Of a stretch of DNA of 64,000 nt, positions 18,455-27,169 are shown piece by piece. The position numbers and the translations under genes are program-made. The notes under the pieces were generated by a model, which was not told the origin of the DNA, ran no database searches, and was given only the letters and a program-made list of their open reading frames with translations. Positions within the stretch are counted from its first letter, which is position 1. Every line of letters starts with the position of its first letter. The stretch covers positions 466,528 through 530,527 of the forward strand of contig CAVYTB010000011.1 in assembly GCA_963771295.1 (NCBI GenBank), read 5' to 3'. The stretch comes from Acidiferrum sp963771295. Lineage in GTDB: Bacteria; Acidobacteriota; Terriglobia; Acidiferrales; UBA7541.

Positions 18455-19306
18455 ATGGGCGGGCTGAGTTTCAAGACCATGCGGGTAGCGTTTCAAGGTG
18501 AGCCGGGCGCCTTTAGCGAAGCCGCCGCCGTTCAGCTGTTGGGCGAAGAGATTCGCACCGTTCCCCGCGCCACATTCGACGCCACGTTTCGCGCTATTGC
18601 CGATGCTGCCGCGGACGCCCTGCTCCTGCCCGTGGAAAATACCCTTGCTGGCTCCGTCGTTCGCGTTTATGACCTTTTACTCCAGGGCCCGCTCGAGATT
18701 TGCGGCGAAACCATTCTTCCCATCGAGCATCATTTGATGGCCTGTCCCGGCGCCACTTTCGAGCAGCTTCGCTCCGTGGCTTCTCACCCTATGGCGCTGG
18801 CGCAATGCGAACATTTTTTCGAAACCTATCCTGCGTTGAGGCGCGTTCCCGCCGAAGACACCGCCGGCAGCGTCCGCGAGATGATGGCTCGTGGAGATAA
18901 ATCCGCCGCTGCAATTGCGGGATTTCGCGCCTCGGGTCACTACGGTGCAATCATTCTTCGCGAAGGCATTCAAGACAATGCCGAAAATTTCACGCGATTC
19001 GTGCTGCTTCTGCCCCCTGCCGAAGCAAAAAAATATCGCGCTGCGGACGCGCGCAAAATGTCTCTCGCCATGCGCCTGGCTCACCAGCCCGGAGCCTTGC
19101 TGGCTTCGCTCGAACCGTTTGCCAATCACGGTGTGAATCTGCTGAAGATCGAAAGCCGCCCCATCCACGGCAAGCCCTTCGAATATCAATTCTTCGTCGA
19201 CGTCGAATCCGAACACCTGGAAGAGCTGCAGCAAGCCCTGCGGGAAGTCCGCGAAGCCACCAGCGATCTCCGCGTCCTCGGCTTCTATCGCGCCGCCCGC
19301 CGCTAA
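18455..19306 (+). CDS. pheA: Prephenate dehydratase
   Basis: The 283-aa product (or 275 aa from ATG 18479, MRVAFQGEPGAFSE, which fits the family N-terminus better) has the dehydratase domain with LLPVENTLAGSV and the NFTRF signature near residue 185. A regulatory ACT domain follows with IESRPIHGKPFEYQFFVD, the usual phenylalanine-binding ESRP motif. It converts prephenate to phenylpyruvate in phenylalanine synthesis and should be feedback-inhibited by Phe. No chorismate mutase domain is fused, unlike the enterobacterial enzyme. Confidence 0.93.
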   Translation: MGGLSFKTMRVAFQGEPGAFSEAAAVQLLGEEIRTVPRATFDATFRAIADAAADALLLPVENTLAGSVVRVYDLLLQGPLEICGETILPIEHHLMACPGATFEQLRSVASHPMALAQCEHFFETYPALRRVPAEDTAGSVREMMARGDKSAAAIAGFRASGHYGAIILREGIQDNAENFTRFVLLLPPAEAKKYRAADARKMSLAMRLAHQPGALLASLEPFANHGVNLLKIESRPIHGKPFEYQFFVDVESEHLEELQQALREVREATSDLRVLGFYRAARR

Positions 19307-19608
19307 CGTGTTAAACCGAGCCTCGGGGTTTGCGGTTAACCAATTCAGGCTAATTGGAGGCCGCGGCGACCATCGGAGGCACTTTCCGCGTTCCGCGCAT
19401 ACGTCTGGTTAACGCGAAAATACTTCTAGTCGCCCCGCATATCCAAGTTACCCGGTTTCAGACCATTCGGCAGCGAAACGTCCGAATCAACAGCGCGGCG
19501 ATGAGTTTCCTGTTTCCCGGCTAGTCGCGATCTAGCTTTGCTGTTGTAGAATTATTGGGATTTCCTCGCTCCTCCTAATCCACGCTGAATCTCTAAAGGG
19601 GACTGCTC
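19307..19608. other. Intergenic region
   Basis: No gene was seen. An inverted repeat CCAATT-6-AATTGG lies at 19340-19357. The right end should contain the promoter of the cysteine dioxygenase gene; AAAGGGGA lies before its ATG. Confidence 0.4.
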
Positions 19609-20202
19609 ATGTCCAAGCCAATGCTCCGCGCTGAACTCTCGATAGAAGACTGGGTCAAGGGACTTGCCGAAATACCCGCTCCAGAATTTACCCAAGAAAA
19701 TGTGCAGCACTATCTTCATAAACACGCCATCGTTCCCTCATCACTGGCACCGTATACCTTTTCCTCTTCGCAACGCTACACACGAAATTTAATTTTCAAG
19801 AATGATGTTTTTGAATGTCTCGCGCTCTGCTGGGACATCGGCCAGTCGAGCTCCATCCACAATCACAATGACAAACTGGGTTGGATTTACCTTATCCACG
19901 GCCATCTTTTCGTCCAAAACTATCAAGTAGAGAACCGTGGCCAGATGCGCCATACCTGCCGTCTGATTCCCACTGACTCAGCCGAACTGGGCACTTCCGG
20001 CACCGCTTACGTCGGTAACGAACAAGCTGTCCACAGAGTGTGCAATCTGCCGCGATATCAACAGCGCGCCATCAGCGTTCACATCTATCAACAACCGATG
20101 TCTCAATGTGAAATCTATTCGCCCGAAGCTGGCACCTACGAAGTCCTACAGTTGTCCTACATCAGTGAATTGGGCCGCTTGAATCCTGGCATCACTCTGT
20201 AG
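19609..20202 (+). CDS. Cysteine dioxygenase (cupin fold)
   Basis: The 197-aa product matches type I cysteine dioxygenases. The iron-binding His pair is in SSSIHNHNDKLGWIYLIHG and the third His in AVHRVCN. The enzyme adds O2 to cysteine to give cysteine sulfinate, a cytosolic step of sulfur amino-acid catabolism. Length is typical of bacterial CDOs. It appears to be monocistronic, ending against the convergent PEP-CTERM gene with a large inverted repeat between them. Confidence 0.88.
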   Translation: MSKPMLRAELSIEDWVKGLAEIPAPEFTQENVQHYLHKHAIVPSSLAPYTFSSSQRYTRNLIFKNDVFECLALCWDIGQSSSIHNHNDKLGWIYLIHGHLFVQNYQVENRGQMRHTCRLIPTDSAELGTSGTAYVGNEQAVHRVCNLPRYQQRAISVHIYQQPMSQCEIYSPEAGTYEVLQLSYISELGRLNPGITL

Positions 20203-20222
20203 CATTCGCGTTTTCGTATGTG

Positions 20223-20304
20223 ATGCGAGCTCCAGGCACGGCCTGGGTGCCTCGAAATCAAAGCCCATGTTGATTCCGAAAGCGTGCCTGGGCTCCGCTC
20301 GCAT
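20223..20304. repeat. Large inverted repeat between convergent genes
   Basis: ATGCGAGCTCCAGGCACG at 20223-20240 pairs with CGTGCCTGGGCTCCGCTCGCAT-type sequence at 20283-20304. The spacer holds further GC-rich palindromic bits. It may act as a bidirectional terminator or be a REP-like element. Confidence 0.55.
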
Positions 20305-20345
20305 TCCCTGACGGCCACTCGTTAAGTAAATCAGCGCGTTTTGAC

Positions 20346-21203
20346 TTACGCGCTAGCCTTCTTCAACGTGCAACCCGCCAACGCCAGCAGTCCAGTGCTC
20401 AGCAAAAGTAGAGTAGAAGCCTCTGGAACGGACGGCGTTCCGCTAAGCGAAAAAGCCGCATTAAACGGGCCTTGATGGGTAATGTCGGTGCCCACTCGAG
20501 ACCAGTCTGGATCCAAGTCTTCGTTCCGCATCCAGGTCTGCAAGTCGGTGGCACCGGCAGGAAACGGTGTGCCCGGCGGAACGATCGGCTTCGGCGCGGA
20601 AAGCCAGAAGAAGTCCCCATCCGACAGCAATACTTGCGGAACAAAAAAGTAGTGGTCGGCAGGAAGATCGAACGGCGTTGTGAAGGTCACGTTAAACGAC
20701 ACCTCTTCCCCCGTCACTGCCCCCTCGCCGCCGGTGAACTGGCCGGGCAGCTTGTTGATGCCGTTCAGCACTGAATTGTTCGCCGTGAAACTGGACTGAA
20801 CGACTGCCGGCGCAAACGTCAAGCCGCCTGTCGAGGAGTCACGCGAATCGAACGCCACGTCGGAGGGTGAGTTGACTCGCGTGAGCACGTTTCCCGAAGG
20901 CGGGACTGTGGAATCTTTGGGAAAGACCCTGTAAATCTCCACAACCACTTCGCTGATGCTCGAAAGGGAAGCCCCCGTAGGCAGCAGGCCCACAAATGAC
21001 CCGCTGGTAACGTTCGTTGCGCCGGTCAGCACGAAGTCGTCGGCTGCCTCGATTTCGATTTTACCGGCACTGTCGGGTCGCGACGCCATCGCGATCAATC
21101 CGTCGGGGTTACCGGTACTGATGAGAAGGCCATCCGCCGCGGCCGGAATCGCCGTGAACAGCCCAATGGTCAACAACATCGCCAGAGTGAAGCTCCGTAA
21201 CAT
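20346..21203 (-). CDS. PEP-CTERM-type exported protein
   Basis: The 285-aa product has a signal peptide (residues 1-23, ending AAADG) and a C-terminal sorting tail: VPEAS motif, hydrophobic helix LLLLSTGLLALAG, then basic residues. This is the exosortase recognition pattern, with PEAS in place of PEP. The middle is a beta-rich extracellular domain of unknown function. No exosortase gene lies in the window. Such proteins are usually linked to extracellular polysaccharide. Confidence 0.8.
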   Translation of the reverse strand: MLRSFTLAMLLTIGLFTAIPAAADGLLISTGNPDGLIAMASRPDSAGKIEIEAADDFVLTGATNVTSGSFVGLLPTGASLSSISEVVVEIYRVFPKDSTVPPSGNVLTRVNSPSDVAFDSRDSSTGGLTFAPAVVQSSFTANNSVLNGINKLPGQFTGGEGAVTGEEVSFNVTFTTPFDLPADHYFFVPQVLLSDGDFFWLSAPKPIVPPGTPFPAGATDLQTWMRNEDLDPDWSRVGTDITHQGPFNAAFSLSGTPSVPEASTLLLLSTGLLALAGCTLKKASA

Positions 21204-21228
21204 GTGTTTCTCCTTTTATTAGATATGC

Positions 21229-21354
21229 TCAACGAGCAGTCCATTTCCTTGGTCGTGCCGCCGGGACTCTGGGTGTGCGGCCATCCTCAATCCAGCCCAA
21301 AGACCGGCGGATTCGCTGCCAGCCGGAATTGGGGAAGAAACATAAACCGTTCAT
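21229..21354 (-). CDS. Possible 41-aa leader peptide
   Basis: A short frame begins MNGLCFFPNSGWQRIRRSLG and is preceded by GGAAGGAAGTCATC, a good ribosome-binding site. It ends 25 bp before the PEP-CTERM start. No similarity is recognised; it is Arg/Pro-rich in the second half. It could be a translated leader or chance. Confidence 0.25.
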   Translation of the reverse strand: MNGLCFFPNSGWQRIRRSLGWIEDGRTPRVPAARPRKWTAR

Positions 21355-21624
21355 GATGACTTCCTTCCGATTGCTTTGCGGAAATGAGCGGTCATTCCGT
21401 TCTGCCTCGGAGCATCGCTTAGCTAAGTACAACTTCATGAGTTCTGTTTCGTGGTGTATTTTTGTTTTTTCCTCCCGATTCTCCTTTCTGGCTAACGACT
21501 TGCCGCGCACTTTGATCCTGCGTGGCGACGAAAAACCACAATCATTGTCGGCGGCAAACGCTACCGTGATCGTTTGCACTTCATTCTCGATTTGTCGGAT
21601 TTGATTCGGGGCGGTGCTGGATAA

Positions 21625-21659
21625 CGCTCTTCGGTCGAAGAGCGATCTTCTTGCTTTTT
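21625..21659 (+). terminator. Rho-independent-like hairpin
   Basis: CGCTCTTC-GGTC-GAAGAGCG is a perfect 8-bp stem with a 4-nt loop, followed by a T-rich tract ending TTTTT on the plus strand. No plus-strand gene is clearly upstream, so the transcript it ends is unknown. Confidence 0.5.
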
Positions 21660-21714
21660 AAGCGGTCTCGGCCTGTCCTGAGGACAAGCGGACTTCGCGC
21701 TGTGGAAGGAAGGA

Positions 21715-21978
21715 CTAGCAGCGACTAACGCAGGTCAGATCAAACACCGCTGAGGTGCTCAAACGTTCAGTAGCACTCCGAGGCGTCGACAATACCATGG
21801 GAACAACTGCGGCGATCGCGGTTTGCGCCACCGAGACACTGACGATTCTTTTCGCTTTCGCTGTGTGATTCGGTCTCAGTATGCCCGCAACATCGTCTGT
21901 CACATCTGGCGTGATCAGAACATACGCAATCGAGAGGATCGCCACCAGAACCAACACGACTTTTGCGCCTCTCATCAT
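21715..21978 (-). CDS. Small membrane-anchored hypothetical protein
   Basis: About 87 aa: MMRGAKVVLVLVAILSIAYV forms one N-terminal hydrophobic segment or signal anchor, followed by a polar tail. A second weakly hydrophobic stretch is VSVSVAQTAIAAVVPMVL. Not recognised. No clear Shine-Dalgarno precedes the ATG pair, and the longer frame is not better. The coding nature rests on the well-formed hydrophobic segment alone. Confidence 0.4.
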   Translation of the reverse strand: MMRGAKVVLVLVAILSIAYVLITPDVTDDVAGILRPNHTAKAKRIVSVSVAQTAIAAVVPMVLSTPRSATERLSTSAVFDLTCVSRC

Positions 21979-22099
21979 GGGCCGATACAGATAGCATCGG
22001 GTTTTGTTCCTGTCAAGAAAAACGGTGGGTTTAGAGGAGCTACGCAAGCTCCCAGATGGACCTAGTGCTAGTACCCAGGCCACCCGCTAACGAGCGCCC

Positions 22100-23248
22100 T
22101 TACTTTTTCGATGATCCCGCTTCGCCACTCAGGTTTTTAGGTGCCGGCAGCAGATCCGGCGGTGGCCCGATATTGTCTGGCAATTTGCCGTTCAGCGCAT
22201 CGAGGAATTGCAGCAGGTCATCGCGCTCATCAAACGTCAATATATCGAGCGAGTGAATTTCCTTGTCGAGATGCGCGTTCCAGTTCCCTCCGCCAATGTA
22301 ATGTGCCAGCGTATCCTTCACCGTAGGGAAGCTGCCATCGTGCATATACGGTCCGCGATTCGCCAGGTTGCGCAGGCTCGGCGTCTTGAAGCAACCCTTG
22401 TCTGCCTCCACCTTCGTCTCGTTGTAGCGGCCCAGATCGTTCAACTCGCCGCGCGTGTCCGCTCCGATCCCGAGGTTGTGAAATTTGTTGTCTGTGAACA
22501 GCGAGGAATCCTTGCCAATGGAGTGGCACACCGCGCAATTGCCCTTTTTCGGGCTCATGAAAACGCGCAACCCACTCTGTGCCTCCGAAGAAAGCGCTTT
22601 GGAGTTGTGTCCATAGTAGAACTCGTCGAACGGTGAGTCGCCCGCAATCACCGTGCGTTCGAACGAAGCGATGGACTTCGCCACCATATCAATCGTGATT
22701 TGGTCTGTCCCCCACGCCTCTTTGAACATTCCCGGATACTTCGCGTCGGCCTGCAGCCGTTTCACTACGCCGTCCAGCGAATGCGCCATCTCCACTGGAT
22801 TCGTCATCGGTCCTTTGGCTTGCTTTTCCAGGCTGGCGGCTCGCCCATCCCAGAATTGCAGCGTGCTGTATGCGGAATTGATTACCGTCGGCGCGTGCCG
22901 CTTTCCCGGCTGGCCACCAACTCCAACAGACAACGGACGCTTGTCGGCGAATGCAAATTGCGGAGCGTGGCACGATGCGCAGGAAATTGTGCTGTCCACT
23001 GAAAGCAGCGGGTCGTAATACAGCCGCCGTCCCAGCGCGATCGTTCCCTCCGTCGGCGGATTATCTGCCGGAATCGGAACGGGTGGCAGTCCCAGCGGTG
23101 CCTTGATTTCGATTGGTTTGCCCACCGGCATCGGCCCGGAAGTCGCGGTCGCGGACTGCGCCAGCACGCCTCGGTGCGAACCAGCCGTCAGCACCACAAG
23201 CGCAAGCATAAACACCAACAGAAAAAGGACCTTAAGTCCGACCTTCAT
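22100..23248 (-). CDS. Di-haem cytochrome c peroxidase / MauG family protein
   Basis: The 382-aa product has an N-terminal signal peptide (to about residue 30) and two c-type haem sites: CASCH (90-94) and CAVCH (238-242). FADKRPLSVGVGGQPGKRHAP and YMHDGSFPTVKDTLAHY are family signatures. Periplasmic CcpA-type enzymes reduce H2O2 with electrons from small cytochromes; MauG-like members oxidise protein or small substrates. Sequence alone does not separate the two. ATG has GGGGAGAT-type ribosome-binding sequence upstream. Confidence 0.9.
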   Translation of the reverse strand: MKVGLKVLFLLVFMLALVVLTAGSHRGVLAQSATATSGPMPVGKPIEIKAPLGLPPVPIPADNPPTEGTIALGRRLYYDPLLSVDSTISCASCHAPQFAFADKRPLSVGVGGQPGKRHAPTVINSAYSTLQFWDGRAASLEKQAKGPMTNPVEMAHSLDGVVKRLQADAKYPGMFKEAWGTDQITIDMVAKSIASFERTVIAGDSPFDEFYYGHNSKALSSEAQSGLRVFMSPKKGNCAVCHSIGKDSSLFTDNKFHNLGIGADTRGELNDLGRYNETKVEADKGCFKTPSLRNLANRGPYMHDGSFPTVKDTLAHYIGGGNWNAHLDKEIHSLDILTFDERDDLLQFLDALNGKLPDNIGPPPDLLPAPKNLSGEAGSSKK

Positions 23249-23396
23249 GGGGAGATACCTCCACGTCCTCCCAGACTAGACCCAGCCGCTCCGCTTCTCA
23301 GTGACTTGCAACACACCGCTGAGCGACGCCGGGTCTCCATCTTACTCCCACTAAGCCTTAGCTGTTGATTCGCACTGTGTGATTCGCGACCGGGTG

Positions 23397-23476
23397 CCCC
23401 ACACGCCGGTTTTGCGTGTGGGGTTCTGCATTTTTGGGAGGGCACCATCTGCCCTTACTGTGGGGCTTTTAGCCCC
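23397..23476. repeat. Two GC-rich palindromes downstream of the ECF gene
   Basis: CCCCACACGC-7-GCGTGTGGGG (23397-23423) is a perfect 10-bp stem followed by T-containing sequence. GGGGCT-TTT-AGCCCC (23462-23476) is a second. Both belong to the intergenic repeat types seen near 36.7 kb and could terminate transcription from the sigma factor gene. Confidence 0.6.
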
Positions 23477-23499
23477 TGAGGGCCACTGGAGCTAGGTCC

Positions 23500-24153
23500 T
23501 TAGCAGTAACTGCACGCCTCATCGTTCCCCATGCCGGACGACATACCGTCCTTCATGCGCCGCAGTCTTCCGCCCAAGCGCTCGGCAAGCTGGTGCCGCG
23601 CGCGCCACAACCGCGCCTTCAGCGTATTTTCTGTCACGCCAAGTTTCTTGGCAGCCTCGCCCGTCGAGTAGCCGTGCACTTCACGAAGTACAAACGCGGT
23701 ACGCAGCAGAGGCGAAAGTTCATCGAGATTCTCGTTGATCATTTCGCGAATTTCCGTCCCCGCATACACCTGCTCCGGATTCGGCCCATCATCCGCGAAC
23801 CGTTCCGCAGCCGGCAATTCGTCTTCGCGCTGCGTATCGTCCAGCGACAGGGCCGGGCGAGCCTTGGCGCTGCGCCGCTTCATCAGCGCGGCGTTGATCA
23901 CGATGCGTGTCAGCCACGTTGAAAACTGCGAGCGGCCTTCAAACCGCTTCAGGTTGCGATAGGCGGAGAGCAACCCGTCTTGCAGAGCGTCCTCGGCATC
24001 TTCGGCGTTTCCCAGGACGCGCAGCGCCGTCTGGAACAGTTGGCGCTGGTACCGGCGAAAGAGTGTCTCGATCGCCTGGGCATCTCCGCGCTGACCGGCG
24101 CGGATCAGCTTCTGCTCGCTGAACTGCGTTGTAGTGATCGCTTGCGTTGCCAT
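23500..24153 (-). CDS. ECF-type RNA polymerase sigma factor
   Basis: About 217 aa. Region 2 is visible as LFRRYQRQLFQTALRVLGN followed by EDAEDALQDGLLSAYRNL and FSTWLTRIVINAALM. Region 4 is LSPLLRTAFVLREVHGYSTG and EAAKKLGVTENTLKARLWRA. The C-terminus adds a cysteine-containing tail ending ACSYC. No anti-sigma gene is adjacent, so its signal is unknown. ATG 24153 is chosen because GGGGGAAG lies just before it. It follows the efflux operon by about 65 bp on the same strand and may be read through. Confidence 0.92.
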   Translation of the reverse strand: MATQAITTTQFSEQKLIRAGQRGDAQAIETLFRRYQRQLFQTALRVLGNAEDAEDALQDGLLSAYRNLKRFEGRSQFSTWLTRIVINAALMKRRSAKARPALSLDDTQREDELPAAERFADDGPNPEQVYAGTEIREMINENLDELSPLLRTAFVLREVHGYSTGEAAKKLGVTENTLKARLWRARHQLAERLGGRLRRMKDGMSSGMGNDEACSYC

Positions 24154-24218
24154 ATCTTCCCCCATGGTACTTCAGTAGAGTCGCTACTTGGCACTTGGTT
24201 ACAAGAATTTTACTTTTC

Positions 24219-25808
24219 TCAATGTACTGGTACGTTGCCCCCACTCATCTTTGGACGTTTCAACAGGAAAAATATTGGAATAATCGCGAAAAAAACCACT
24301 CCCAGCATCTTGAAGTTGTCCAGAAACGCCAGCATTACCGCCTGTCGCTCTAGTACCCCGTAAATCATGCTGTGTGCCTGAGACGTTGCCTGTGTTGCGG
24401 TCGCTCCGTGCGCCATCAGCGTTCCCGCCGTTCCATTCACCATGTTCTGATACGCCGGATTCATCGGATTAATCCGCTCCACCAGACGCGACTCATGAAC
24501 TTGCGACCGTCTTTGCAGCATCGTCGTCACCGTCGCAATCCCCACGCTCGCCCCGATGTTTCGCGCCAGATTAATGATGCCCGTGCCCATATTCGTTTTG
24601 TCGCGCGGCACATACGCGAAGGCCGCCACGTTGATGGGAATAAACAGGAACGCCAGGCCAAACGCCTGCATCATGCGTCCCAGCACTGCAGTCTTGAAAT
24701 CCAACTGCAGATTCCAACCCGCCATCACGAACAGAGACGCCGCGGAAATCGCGCAGCCAAATGTAATCAGGTATCGCGTATCCACTCGCGACACGAGAAA
24801 GCCTACAATCGGCATACACACCATGATCAGCGCGCCGCCCGGCGATAGCGCCAACCCCGCCAGTTCCGCCGGGTAGCCCATCAACTGCTGCAGCATCTGC
24901 GGAATCAGCACCGTGCTGGCATACAAAACGAAACCCAGGAAAAACATCGCGGTGGTGGCAATCGCGAAATTCCGGTTCTTCAACATCGAAATGTCCACCA
25001 CCGGATCTTTCGCCTTCAATTCCCAAACGATCGCGGATACCAGCCCGACTACCGCGAGCACGAAGAATGTGCGGATCAATCCCGAACCGAACCAATCTTC
25101 GCGCTGCCCCTTATCCAAAATAATCTGCAGGCTTCCCAGTCCCAGCGTGATCAAACCCAATCCGATGTAGTCCACGCGGAAGCCCTGCTTTATGTTGATT
25201 CGTTTCATGTACGGCGGATCGCTGACCAGCAAATACGTCAACACGATCGAAAGCACTCCTACCGGCACATTGATGTAGAAAATCCAGCGCCACGAATAGT
25301 TGTCGGTAATGAATCCGCCCAGCCACGGCCCAACCGTCGGCGCAACCACCACGGCGATCCCGTACACCGCAAACGCCATGCCGCGTTTCGCCAGCGGAAA
25401 CGTATCGTTCAAGATGGCTTGCTCGCTGGGTTGCAGTCCGCCGCCGCCAATTCCTTGCAAAATGCGGAAGAACACCAGCATCCCCAAGCTGGGCGCGAAT
25501 CCGCACAAAAACGAACTGACTGTGAAAATCACCACGCAGCTCATGTAAAAACGCTTTCGGCCAATCAGCGACGACAGCCATCCGGAAAGCGGAAGAATAA
25601 TCGCGTTCGATACCAGGTACGACGTCAGCACCCACGTCGATTCATCAGCGCTTGCCGACAGGTTTCCGGCAATATGCGGCAGCGCCACGTTGGCAATTGA
25701 GCCGTCCAGCACTTCCATGAATGTCGCCAACGTCACCGTTATCGCGATCACCCAGGGATTGATGGACCCATCCGGCATTCGCAGCCGCGATGTGATTCTC
25801 TCCAGCAT
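24219..25808 (-). CDS. DHA2-family (EmrB-like, 14-TM) multidrug efflux MFS transporter
   Basis: The 529-aa product has 14 hydrophobic segments. Family signatures are TFMEVLDGSIANVALPHIAG in TM1, LSGWLSSLIGRKRFYM (motif A), and GGGLQPSEQAIL. It is the inner-membrane, proton-driven pump of a tripartite system. The EmrA-like fusion protein and the TolC-like channel lie directly upstream in the same operon, with a TetR regulator above them. Confidence 0.92.
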   Translation of the reverse strand: MLERITSRLRMPDGSINPWVIAITVTLATFMEVLDGSIANVALPHIAGNLSASADESTWVLTSYLVSNAIILPLSGWLSSLIGRKRFYMSCVVIFTVSSFLCGFAPSLGMLVFFRILQGIGGGGLQPSEQAILNDTFPLAKRGMAFAVYGIAVVVAPTVGPWLGGFITDNYSWRWIFYINVPVGVLSIVLTYLLVSDPPYMKRINIKQGFRVDYIGLGLITLGLGSLQIILDKGQREDWFGSGLIRTFFVLAVVGLVSAIVWELKAKDPVVDISMLKNRNFAIATTAMFFLGFVLYASTVLIPQMLQQLMGYPAELAGLALSPGGALIMVCMPIVGFLVSRVDTRYLITFGCAISAASLFVMAGWNLQLDFKTAVLGRMMQAFGLAFLFIPINVAAFAYVPRDKTNMGTGIINLARNIGASVGIATVTTMLQRRSQVHESRLVERINPMNPAYQNMVNGTAGTLMAHGATATQATSQAHSMIYGVLERQAVMLAFLDNFKMLGVVFFAIIPIFFLLKRPKMSGGNVPVH

Positions 25809-25855
25809 TTCTTGAATGGCCCCCCAGCTACGGTCCAGCTACTTCCCCAGCTTCT

Positions 25856-27157
25856 TTACTTCGTGATCACCGTCGCGTCCACATTCATCCCCGGACGAAG
25901 AATCGCCACGCTCGGCGGGATCGGATCCAGCACGATCTTCACCGGGATGCGCTGCACTACTTTCACGTAATTTCCCGTCGCGTTTTCCGGCGGCAACAAA
26001 CTCAGCACCGCGCCTGTCGCTCCGGCAATCGAATCCACGTGCCCCGGAAATGTCTTTCCGTACGTGTCCACTTTCACTTCGGCTTTTTGACCGGCCCGCA
26101 TATTCTTCAGCTGCGTTTCCTTGAAGTTTGCCGTCACCCACGTGTCATTCAGCGGCACCACCACCAGTAGACCCTGCCCCTGCTGCACGATTTGCCCAGG
26201 CTCCACTGATTTATGCGTTGCTACTCCATCCACCGGCGCCACGATATTGCAGTAGCTCAAGTTCAGTTGCGCCGCTTCCAGCGCCGCGCGCGCTTGCTCC
26301 ACCTTCGCGATCTTTCCTTGTGCGTCCGCCGTGCGCATGCTTACGCGCTTCTGGTCTGCCTGCGCATTTGCCACTCCCGCGTCGGCTTCGTCCACACGCG
26401 CTTTCGCTGCGTTCAGTTGCGCCAGCGATATCTCCACGTTTCGCTTGGCTTGCGCCAGCCGTTGCTCGTCGGCCACCAGCATGCTCCCCGAGGCATCCGA
26501 ATTGGCTTTCGCCGCGTCGTATTGCTGCTTGGAAATTTCGCCCTTCTCCATCAACGGCGTATAGCGCGCCAGGTCCGCCTTCGCCAGTTCCGCGTTGGCT
26601 TTGCTGCGTGCCACGTTTGCTTCCGCCACGCTCAAATCCGCTGTCTGCGCTTCCTCATACGAAGCCTGCGCGCGTGCCAGATCAGCTTGTGCCACGGCCA
26701 GTTGCGCGCCCGCCGAAGATTGACTGCTGCGCACGTTTTCGCTGGTGCGCGGAACGTCGATACCCGCGGCGCGCGCGTCGCTTTCCGCCAACGACAAAGC
26801 TCCCTTGGCTTGATCGACGGCCGCTTGATAATCCGCGGGATCAATCTGCGCCAGCAACTGCCCCGCCTTCACCGCCTCGTTGTCCGTTACCAGCACTTTC
26901 CCAATTCGTCCATAAATCTTCGAAGCCACCGGCGTGATGTGCCCATCTACCTGCGCGTCATCCGTCGTTTCGCGGTTGTGAAAATATAGGAACAGTCCAA
27001 TCGCCACCACGGCAAGCACAATTCCGCCCAAGATCAATCCGCGCTTCACCTTCGGGCTTAGCATCGGTTCCGATGCCACCGGCCGCTGGGGTGGTTCGGC
27101 CGGCGACACTTTTACGTTCGCCGCATTCTCCAACCCAACATCAATTTCCACACTCAT
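25856..27157 (-). CDS. EmrA/HlyD-family membrane fusion protein
   Basis: The 433-aa product has one N-terminal TM (about residues 37-58), a biotinyl-lipoyl-like segment (TDDAQVDGHITPVASKIYGR), and a long Ala/Gln/Lys-rich coiled-coil hairpin (~110-290). A second lipoyl half (YCNIVAPVDGVATHKSVEPG) and a beta-barrel domain follow. It bridges the EmrB-like pump to the outer-membrane channel. The gene starts 12 bp after the upstream channel gene and is followed 47 bp later by the pump. Confidence 0.92.
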   Translation of the reverse strand: MSVEIDVGLENAANVKVSPAEPPQRPVASEPMLSPKVKRGLILGGIVLAVVAIGLFLYFHNRETTDDAQVDGHITPVASKIYGRIGKVLVTDNEAVKAGQLLAQIDPADYQAAVDQAKGALSLAESDARAAGIDVPRTSENVRSSQSSAGAQLAVAQADLARAQASYEEAQTADLSVAEANVARSKANAELAKADLARYTPLMEKGEISKQQYDAAKANSDASGSMLVADEQRLAQAKRNVEISLAQLNAAKARVDEADAGVANAQADQKRVSMRTADAQGKIAKVEQARAALEAAQLNLSYCNIVAPVDGVATHKSVEPGQIVQQGQGLLVVVPLNDTWVTANFKETQLKNMRAGQKAEVKVDTYGKTFPGHVDSIAGATGAVLSLLPPENATGNYVKVVQRIPVKIVLDPIPPSVAILRPGMNVDATVITK

Positions 27158-27169
27158 CGTTTCCTCGCT